A DNA stretch of 64,000 bases from Agrocybe praecox (lineage: Eukaryota; Basidiomycota; Agaricomycetes; Agaricales; Agrocybaceae). The stretch lies in the NCBI GenBank assembly GCA_964017145.1, contig OZ024848.1, positions 1,066,501-1,130,500 on the forward strand, read 5' to 3'. Of the stretch, positions 57,153-64,000 are shown in pieces. The stretch's first letter is position 1. Each line of letters begins with the position of its first letter. The notes beneath the pieces were generated by a model, which saw only the letters and a program-made list of their open reading frames with translations, searched no databases and was not told the DNA's origin. Made by a program: the position numbers and the translations under genes.

Positions 57153-60100
57153 ATGGATACCACACCACAACCTACTACCACTGCTCTTCCCATTGTGGAG
57201 CAACTCCTGCACCAGATCACTCTCCTTACCCAGGAGTTAAATCTCTTGAAGCAGCAGCAGCAACAGTCTGTCACACCTCCAACTACTCAATCACCCTTCT
57301 TCTCTGCTGCTAGAGAGGTTTACTCTGTTCCTTTGTCTCATGCTGTCACTTCCTCTTCTGCTAAAATCTCTCCTCCTGAAACCTTTGATGGTTCCATGCA
57401 GAAAGCAGAAGCCTTCCTCAGTCAACTCAAGTTATACTTCTGGGGAAAGAATATCACAGATGACTTTCAAAAAGTTGTTTGTGCTCTCTCCTTCATGAAG
57501 GGAGGCACTGCTGGGAAGTGGGCACTTGAGAAGACCAAGATTCTAGATGGAGATTATTCTAAAGATGGCCTTTGGAATGATTTTGTCTATGAATTCAGGG
57601 AAGTCTTTGCAGACCCAGATCCTGCTAGCACTGCCAGACATAAAATGAATCTCCTCAAGCAGGGAAGCCAAACTGCTGATGAGTATGTGGCTAGCTTCAG
57701 GGAATTGGCTGCTGACACTGGGTACAATGATGCTGCATTGGTTGAGAAGTTTCAGACTGGGCTTAACAGATCTCTCAGGGAAAAGGTCTACAGTGTACCT
57801 GAGATGCCCAAAACTCTGAATGGCTGGATTTCCTGGGCTACCAAGCTGGACAGGCAATGGAGACAGATGGAAGCATTCAACAAATCTACTTCCTCTTTCT
57901 CTTCTCCATTTTCCAAGGCTCCTTCTTCAAACAAGCCTCAGTCCAAGCCTGCTGCCCCCAGTTTACCTTCCTTTGCTGGTAATCATAGGAGTCAAGTGTC
58001 TCAGGCAAAGCAATCAGATGTGGTCCATATGGAAGTAGATTCAGAATGGAAGTCAGTCAGGCCCCTTATCTGCTTTAAATGCAGAAAACCTGGTCACAAG
58101 GCAGAACACTGTAGATCTACAGTGAACATCAATGCCATGAACTATGAGGAGCTGAAGGACTTTTATGGGAAACTGATCAAGGAAGAACAAGGAACCAAGA
58201 ATGAATCAGAAGGGTTTTTAAAGGCCCCATTGGTGAAGGACATGTCCCAATGGAATAGATTTAATGTATTAGAAGATGAAAGTGATAAAACCAATCCCTC
58301 CTCTTCAAATTCTGATACAGAAATCATGCCCTCTGATTCACCTTCTTCCTCTCCCCCTGAAAGAATCTACATTCTGAACCACAAGCCTAAGACCTCTACC
58401 CATCTGTCAGTTACACTAAAGACAATGGATACAGGAAAAAGGCTTTCTGTGAATGCTTTGCTTGACTCTGGTGCCACTGGTCTTTTTCTGGATACTGGTT
58501 TTGTGAAATATCATAATCTAAACACAAGAAAACTTCCTAGAGCCATTCCTGTCTACAATGTAGATGGAACCCTCAACAAGAGTGGCTCTATTCATGAGGA
58601 AGTTGATTTGATTATGATCTACAAAAACCATACAGAAAAGGCTACCTTTGCTATATGTGACTTAGGAGATAAAACTGCTATTATTGGACACACCTGGCTT
58701 TATCTACACAATCCTAATGTTGACTGGCAAAAAGGGGATGTTCAATTTCTCAGATGTCCACCTGATTGTCATATGGAAGTTGTTAGAGCCAAGAGGAAGA
58801 GGCAAAAAATAGCTGCAGTGCAAAGAAGGCAGCTTCCTCAATTTGATGATGAAGGTGTAGATCTTGTAGATCAGTCACCTGACTCTGATATTGAGCCTGA
58901 GGATAGGATATTTATCTCTTGTTTACATCCTCAGAACCAATACATCAATGCCACCTCCACTGTGTCCCAAAAATTGGCAGAAGAATCTCATCAACTAGCT
59001 GATTCCCCAAAGAAATCCTTTGAAGAAGCTGTCCCCAAGCATTATCATCAATTCAAAGGGGTATTCTCAAAGGAATCTTTTGATAGGCTACCAGATAGAA
59101 AGCCTTGGGATCATGCTATTGAGCTAAAGCCTAGTTCTGAGCCATATAGATCTAAGATTTATCCTCTTTCACCAAATGAGCAAAAAGAACTTGATGCTTT
59201 TTTAGAGGAAAATCTGAAATCTGGCAGAATCAGACCTTCTAAGTCACCTATGGCATCCCCTGTCTTTTTTGTCAAGAAGAAGGATGGCTCTCTTAGACTA
59301 GTACAGGACTATAGAAAGCTAAATGAAATGACCATCAAAAACTCCTACCCTCTACCTCTCATTTCTGACATTATCACCAAACTCAGCAAAGCTAAATACT
59401 TCACCAAGCTGGATGTCAGATGGGGATTTAACAATGTCAGAGTTAAAGAAGGAGATGAATGGAAGGCAGCCTTCAGAACCAATAGAGGGCTATTTGAACC
59501 ATTGGTCATGTTCTTTGGCTTAACTAATAGTCCTGCAACTTTCCAAACTATGATGAATGATATCTTCATAGAGCTCATTGATGGCAATGTTGTTATTGTC
59601 TACATGGATGACATATTGGTCTTCACTGAGACTCTGGAACATCATAGGGAAGTAGTCAAGAAGGTCCTGCAAATCCTAGAAGAGAACAAACTCTACCTCA
59701 AAGCAGAAAAATGTGAATTTGAAAAGGAAAAGATTGAATATCTTGGACTTATCATTTCACAAGGCAAGATTGAAATGGATCCTGTCAAGGTAGAGGGAGT
59801 TTCTAAATGGCCTGAACCTGAAAATGTCAAGGATGTTCAATCATTCTTGGGATTTGTCAATTTCTATAGAAGGTTCATTGAAGATTTTGCAGACATTGCC
59901 AAGCCACTTCATGAATTGACAAAGAAGGGAACAGTTTGGAGATGGGGACTTAGACACCAGGAAGCCTTTGACCAGTTGAAACTTAAGGTCACATCCTCTC
60001 CTGTTTTGATTTTCCCTGATGATAATAAGCCCTATAAAGTTGAAGCAGATAGCTCAGATTATGCTACTGGGGCTGTCTTATCTCAGGAAGGATCAGATGG

Positions 60101-62099
60101 GAAGTGGCATCCTGTAGCCTTTATGTCTAAATCTCTCTCTGAAGTAGAAAGGAACTATGAGATCCATGACAAGGAAATGCTGGCAATTATCAGGGCACTA
60201 GATGAATGGAGACATTATCTTGAAGGGACTCAACATACCTTTGAGATTTGGACAGACCACAAAAATCTAGAGTACTTTATGACTGCCCAGAAACTAAGCA
60301 GAAGGCAGGCCAGATGGTCTCTGTTTTTGTCCAGATTTGACTTTTCTCTTCATCATAGGCCTGGTAAAAAATCCCTTAAGCCAGATGCTCTGTCCAGGAG
60401 ATCAGATCATAAGAAGGGGGAGAATGATAATGAAAATGTAGTTCTCCTCAAACCTTCCTACTTCAAAATCCAAGCTCTCAAACAGGGGCACACCATTTTG
60501 TCTGGTCCTGAGACTGATCTTCTGAAGAAAATCAGAGAAGCAAAGGACATGGATGAAAAGGTTGTGAAGGCAGTACAGGAATTGAAGGGATCCTCAACCA
60601 AGAAGATAGAAGGACAGGAATGGGCAGAAGAGCAAGGACTTATTCTCTACAGAGGGAAAGTGTATGTTCCCAAGGACAAAGATCTTAGAAGGAAAATTGT
60701 GGAACTACATCATGATGCCTATATTGCTGGACATCCAGGAAAATGGAAGACAATAGAGCTTGTCTCTAGAAATTATTGGTGGCCAGGAATGTCTCACTAT
60801 ATTGCAGCCTACACTAGAAGCTGTGATAGATGTAACAGGACAAAGACATTCCCTGCTAAGCCTGTTGGCTTCCTGACTCCTACTGAAATTCCTTCTGATG
60901 TCTGGCAAACAATTACTGTGGACTTTATCACTGGATTACCTGAGTGTCAAGGGTACAATGCAATCATGATAGTTGTAGATAGGCTTAGCAAGATGATCCA
61001 CATCATACCTACCACAGATGAGGTCACATCTGAAGGTACTGCTAAGCTCTATAGAGACTATGTCTGGAAACTGCATGGTCTACCTATCAAAATAATCTGT
61101 GATAGAGGTCCCCAGTTTGTCTCCAAGTTCATGAAAGAGCTCAACTCCTTATTAGGTATTCAGACTGCTTCATCTACAGCCTATCACCCTCAGACAGATG
61201 GTCAAACTGAAAGGGTAAATCAAGAAGTAGAACAATACCTCAGGCTCTTCATAAACCATAGACAAGATGACTGGGTAGAATGGTTGTCCTTAGCTGAATT
61301 CTCCTACAACAACAGAGTTCAAGCATCCACTAGGCAAACACCCTTCATGCTCAATAATGGTAGACATCCTAGAATGGGCACAGAACCTCTTAGAGACAGC
61401 AAGATGGACACTGTAGATACCTTTGTGAAAAACATGGAAGAGGCCAGAAAAGAAGCAGAGTCTGCCCTCAAAAAGGCTGCTGATGATATGGCCAAGTTCT
61501 ATGATAGACACAGAGGTGTACCTACTGAGTATAAGGTTGGAGACATGGTTTGGCTAGATGGCAAGGACTTGAAGACTGATAGGCCTTCCAAGAAATTGGA
61601 GGACAAAAGATATGGACCATACAAGATTATCAAAGTTGTTGGTCCAAATGCCTATGAATTGAAATTGCCTTCTACCATGAAGATCCATCCTGTATTCAAT
61701 GTGGTCAAGCTCATGCCCCATCATCCTGATCCAGTTGGCAGAAAGCCCCCTTCCAGACCTCCACCAGTTATCAAAGGAGAAAACCCTGAATGGGAAGTTG
61801 AGTACATCAAGGACAGCAGATTATTCAGAAATAAGCTGCAGTACTTGGTTAAATGGAAAAACTACCCAAATGAAGAAAGTACTTGGGAACCTGCAGAAAA
61901 TTTGAAGAAGGCAGCTAAATCAATCAAGGAATTCCATGCAAAACACCCAGCTGCTCCCAGAAAAATTTCAGCCCTCACTTTTGATAGACTTTCATTTTCT
62001 CCTTTAATTAATTTTACTGAACCTCCACCTCCTCTGAAACCCTCCAAACTCAGTCATACATGTGCACATTGTGGGAAATGTGCCTTAGAGAGAGGGTGA
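57153..62099 (+). CDS. Gag-Pol polyprotein of chromovirus
   Basis: One ORF of 1648 residues. Order: a coiled/Gln-rich N-terminus (about 15-45), Gag capsid-like region (about 70-230), a CCHC zinc knuckle with Cys307, Cys310, His315 and Cys320, and aspartic protease (LLDSGATG, Asp438). Reverse transcriptase follows (about 680-870, YMDD at 817-820), then RNase H (acidic residue in VEADSSDYATG near 965). Integrase has the H2C2 finger (about 1187-1226) and the catalytic D1257, D1317, E1353 with D-35-E spacing. The C-terminal chromodomain runs about 1547-1600 (LVKWKNYPNEESTWEPAENL). Known: the chromodomain can steer integration by binding modified histones. A single fused Gag-Pol frame is typical of the Tf1/sushi group. 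No stop or frameshift seen. Confidence 0.96.
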   Translation: MDTTPQPTTTALPIVEQLLHQITLLTQELNLLKQQQQQSVTPPTTQSPFFSAAREVYSVPLSHAVTSSSAKISPPETFDGSMQKAEAFLSQLKLYFWGKNITDDFQKVVCALSFMKGGTAGKWALEKTKILDGDYSKDGLWNDFVYEFREVFADPDPASTARHKMNLLKQGSQTADEYVASFRELAADTGYNDAALVEKFQTGLNRSLREKVYSVPEMPKTLNGWISWATKLDRQWRQMEAFNKSTSSFSSPFSKAPSSNKPQSKPAAPSLPSFAGNHRSQVSQAKQSDVVHMEVDSEWKSVRPLICFKCRKPGHKAEHCRSTVNINAMNYEELKDFYGKLIKEEQGTKNESEGFLKAPLVKDMSQWNRFNVLEDESDKTNPSSSNSDTEIMPSDSPSSSPPERIYILNHKPKTSTHLSVTLKTMDTGKRLSVNALLDSGATGLFLDTGFVKYHNLNTRKLPRAIPVYNVDGTLNKSGSIHEEVDLIMIYKNHTEKATFAICDLGDKTAIIGHTWLYLHNPNVDWQKGDVQFLRCPPDCHMEVVRAKRKRQKIAAVQRRQLPQFDDEGVDLVDQSPDSDIEPEDRIFISCLHPQNQYINATSTVSQKLAEESHQLADSPKKSFEEAVPKHYHQFKGVFSKESFDRLPDRKPWDHAIELKPSSEPYRSKIYPLSPNEQKELDAFLEENLKSGRIRPSKSPMASPVFFVKKKDGSLRLVQDYRKLNEMTIKNSYPLPLISDIITKLSKAKYFTKLDVRWGFNNVRVKEGDEWKAAFRTNRGLFEPLVMFFGLTNSPATFQTMMNDIFIELIDGNVVIVYMDDILVFTETLEHHREVVKKVLQILEENKLYLKAEKCEFEKEKIEYLGLIISQGKIEMDPVKVEGVSKWPEPENVKDVQSFLGFVNFYRRFIEDFADIAKPLHELTKKGTVWRWGLRHQEAFDQLKLKVTSSPVLIFPDDNKPYKVEADSSDYATGAVLSQEGSDGKWHPVAFMSKSLSEVERNYEIHDKEMLAIIRALDEWRHYLEGTQHTFEIWTDHKNLEYFMTAQKLSRRQARWSLFLSRFDFSLHHRPGKKSLKPDALSRRSDHKKGENDNENVVLLKPSYFKIQALKQGHTILSGPETDLLKKIREAKDMDEKVVKAVQELKGSSTKKIEGQEWAEEQGLILYRGKVYVPKDKDLRRKIVELHHDAYIAGHPGKWKTIELVSRNYWWPGMSHYIAAYTRSCDRCNRTKTFPAKPVGFLTPTEIPSDVWQTITVDFITGLPECQGYNAIMIVVDRLSKMIHIIPTTDEVTSEGTAKLYRDYVWKLHGLPIKIICDRGPQFVSKFMKELNSLLGIQTASSTAYHPQTDGQTERVNQEVEQYLRLFINHRQDDWVEWLSLAEFSYNNRVQASTRQTPFMLNNGRHPRMGTEPLRDSKMDTVDTFVKNMEEARKEAESALKKAADDMAKFYDRHRGVPTEYKVGDMVWLDGKDLKTDRPSKKLEDKRYGPYKIIKVVGPNAYELKLPSTMKIHPVFNVVKLMPHHPDPVGRKPPSRPPPVIKGENPEWEVEYIKDSRLFRNKLQYLVKWKNYPNEESTWEPAENLKKAAKSIKEFHAKHPAAPRKISALTFDRLSFSPLINFTEPPPPLKPSKLSHTCAHCGKCALERG

Positions 62100-62472
62100 T
62101 GTCAGGGTTTCCCCTATTTTCCCCTATTTTTCTTTATTTATTTCGCATTTTTCCCTTTTGTAGATGTGTAGATATCTTATCTGCTTCATATCTTTGATTA
62201 CCTCTTGATTATCATTTGATTAGATACTTATCACTTTGATTTCCCATGAGCACAGCCTCATTCATTCTACATCATTCTACATTATTCTTTTACTTTCTTT
62301 GTGATGTCATTGCCTTACTCATCATTCCTTTCTATGATGTCATGGAGGAATATTCTAGAATAGCTGTAGGGTATATATACTGGACATGTAGGTAGCTGTA
62401 GCCCCAGCTTCAATCTCTTAGGATATCCACTATCATTGGTGTGATCTCTTAGAATCATTGAGTGTCTCTCTA

Positions 62473-62524
<52 letters not shown>

Positions 62525-62582
62525 TCCTCTTGCTTGTCTTTGTTGGTGGCCTTGTCACACTGATTATAGTGTTGCCCTGACA
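62100..62582 (+). repeat. 3' long terminal repeat (483 bp)
   Basis: Same ends and length as the 5' LTR. The first base overlaps the TGATG at the end of the Gag-Pol frame, so the stop codon directly abuts the LTR. Confidence 0.95.
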
Positions 62583-62587
62583 AAAGG
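62583..62587 (+). repeat. Target-site duplication, right (AAAGG)
   Basis: Matches 56172-56176. Confidence 0.92.
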
Positions 62588-62609
62588 ATTGAACAGAAGG
62601 GAAAGACAT

Positions 62610-64000
62610 TTTTCAGAGTTGAATGCGTAAGACGATGAACGTTGAGAGGAAGGAGTGATTTGTCTTGGATCGTGGCAATGGTTTCATGACTTTAGCCTAG
62701 ACTGAATAGATTTCGGAAGAATTGGTGCCTTAATGTTGCGATAGAGCCGTGATGGGAAATTAAAATGGAGAATATGAAAAAGGAAATATTGAAATTTAAA
62801 AATAAACGAATGATCTCTTATGCAATTTCAGGTTCGTTCATGTTCAATCAAATATGACAGCCTGTGCCGTCAAATTTCTATATCAACTCCCCTTAGTTGC
62901 CCATTTAATGTGATGCATCCACACCAGTAGTTGCCCAATTGCCCAAATTCATGTATCAGGCCGTCTGGCTGGCCTATTGTGACTGTTTGTGACTTATCAC
63001 CTGATAGTCATGTGTTTGTATTTGATGGGATCAAAGTCCTTGCACATGACTTTTTGCTTGCCTCTATTTACATGTTTGGGCTCCACTCATTTGTTTATAT
63101 GGCCTCAAATGCAAACGAATAATAAATAATGATGTTAGCAGGCAGGGGCAGGCAGGATACAAAACAAACAAAGCCTTTGAGTGACATCACATGCAGACAA
63201 CCCAATAAGGCAAGAGGACTTTGGACTTTGAGATTTTGAAACAAAGTCGCTTTTATAGATAATAGCAAGATAGATAGATAATAGTAAAATAGATAGGACT
63301 AAAATAAGATAAAGATAAGATAAGATAAGATAAATGTATATTTAGAAGTTATCTATTTTTAAAACCTTCACAAATTTGCCAAATATGAGTGAATCTATTT
63401 TTAAAATCAACTATTTTTAAATTTGATCTATTTTTAGAACACTCTAAATGTTTTCTGGAGGAACAAATCTATTTTTAGAATATTTCAACAAGACTGGTTT
63501 TGGTGGCTGTGCACCAGATCACATGCATATCACATGCATATCATGTGCTTTTCACATGACTACGGCCCTCTAGCATCAGGAAAAAGCCTTTTGACCTTAT
63601 AGTGACATAGGTAATTGATGAGCCGATGACTTCTTTGAGTGTCTTTCCTGGTCTTTCCTGGTCTTTCAGAGTCTTTATTAGTCTTTCTATGTTTTTTTCA
63701 ATGTTTACATCTTCTATGTGTCTTTGAGTATCTTTTTAGTTCCTCAAAGAGTTCTTGAATTTTATAGCTCATAATATTGCAACATCAGGAAGACCCATTT
63801 TTGTCTTGAGAAGCTTTATGTAATTAGTAGCTTGAGATGCATAGAGACAATTGTAGCCTATGTTAGATCTATTTATATTTGTGAAAAATCTATTTTTAGA
63901 CCACTTTATACTTTACAAATATTTGGTCACAAATGAGCGCCAAACACATTTTTTCATATTTTTAGCATAAATATTTGGCTCTGTACAAATATTTACATTA
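62610..64000. other. Intergenic; upstream region of interrupted gene, simple repeats
   Basis: No gene supported. Contents: a GATA-type microsatellite (63255-63335, AGATAAGATA and relatives), at least six 'TCTATTTTTA(A/G)A' motifs (63344-63480, again near 63890), and four 'GTCTTTC' copies (63640-63690). Confidence 0.5.

Larger units (their letters stand above)
56177..62582 (+). mobile_element. Complete Ty3/gypsy chromovirus (LTR retrotransposon, 6.4 kb)
   Basis: Two 483 bp LTRs read as identical, with AAAGG duplications on both sides. A 5' leader of ~490 bp, one Gag-Pol ORF and a purine-rich tract (agagagagggtga, 62085-62099) precede the 3' LTR. The chromodomain and self-priming site place it in the Tf1/sushi branch of chromoviruses. 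All expected parts are intact, so it may be active. Confidence 0.95.
55716..62609 (-). pseudogene. Small unrecognised gene interrupted by the chromovirus
   Basis: The minus strand has ATG at 62609, then nine codons (MSFPSVQSF) to the insertion edge. On the other side of the element the same frame continues from about 56171 (VQQSKDVVNSSRLQKINKA) to a stop at 55716. Further blocks are IYPFIQIAGVFDASKNCKYW, GDTVSFTYRIQPEDTSKI and HYEQGIIVFAVSTTRKSAPA. Without the element and one AAAGG copy it would be a single open frame of about 160 codons. I do not recognise the family; the pattern is of a small beta-rich protein. The frame is otherwise clean, which suggests the disruption is recent. Confidence 0.55.

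Noticed and set aside
57086..62047. Minus-strand ORFs within the chromovirus
   Set aside because: All are antisense shadows of the Gag-Pol frame.
1..64000. tRNA, rRNA or CRISPR features
   Set aside because: No cloverleaf with a T-loop GTTCGA context in proper spacing, no rRNA-like conserved blocks, and repeats present are not spacer-interrupted arrays.

Overview
The window is nuclear DNA from a filamentous basidiomycete, most likely an Agaricomycete (Agaricales-like). This is inferred from intron-dense genes with 50-100 bp GT-AG introns and fungal gene families: a Kre9/Knh1-type GPI protein, a freestanding DUF2156 protein, allantoate-permease-type MFS and DUF6532-like sequence. The repeats also fit: a chromodomain Ty3/gypsy element and a Helitron of the DUF6570/Rep/PIF1 type. 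Nothing bacterial is present; I saw no rRNA, tRNA or CRISPR.

Layout. 1-40 kb is a gene-containing arm with wide spacers. It holds a DUF2156 aminoacyltransferase-like gene (704-2236, +), a multi-pass membrane protein (3303-4608, -), and a decayed low-complexity region with an internal duplication (about 5.5-7.6 kb). A pair of ~110-residue paralogues follows (12207-12633 + and 16097-16558 -), flanking a GPI-anchored Kre9/Knh1-like gene (13021-14488, +). Next come three tandem cupin genes (20303-24044, +), a class-C beta-lactamase-fold hydrolase (-), an MFS anion/allantoate-type transporter (-), an unrecognised gene (-), an SGNH esterase (-), an alpha/beta hydrolase (+), a DUF6532-like remnant and a bHLH transcription factor (-). 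The cupin, hydrolase, transporter and esterase genes sit close together and could act in one small metabolic or uptake process, but that is only inference from proximity.

40-64 kb is dominated by mobile DNA. A decayed Helitron lies on the minus strand (about 40.3-49.5 kb). Its polyprotein can be followed through an N-terminal Cys-rich region, HUH/Tyr Rep, PIF1 helicase and a C-terminal cysteine-protease-like domain. It carries in-frame stops, frameshifts and a ~1.69 kb insertion. A 617 bp foldback element with an 8 bp target duplication sits just upstream of it. An intron-rich gene of an Agaricomycete-type family of unknown function (51350-54200, -) follows. Last is a complete Ty3/gypsy chromovirus (56177-62582) with LTRs that read as identical, an AAAGG target duplication, one uninterrupted Gag-Pol ORF and a Tf1-like self-priming site. 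It has inserted 27 nt into the coding sequence of a small minus-strand gene.

The most notable observations are the apparently fresh, probably self-priming chromovirus interrupting a gene, the foldback element with internal minisatellite, the Helitron-fused protease-like domain, the cupin triplication with conserved exon lengths, and the inverted pair of small paralogues with equal first-exon length. Exon boundaries were assigned by hand from splice sites, reading frame and protein-pattern continuity.
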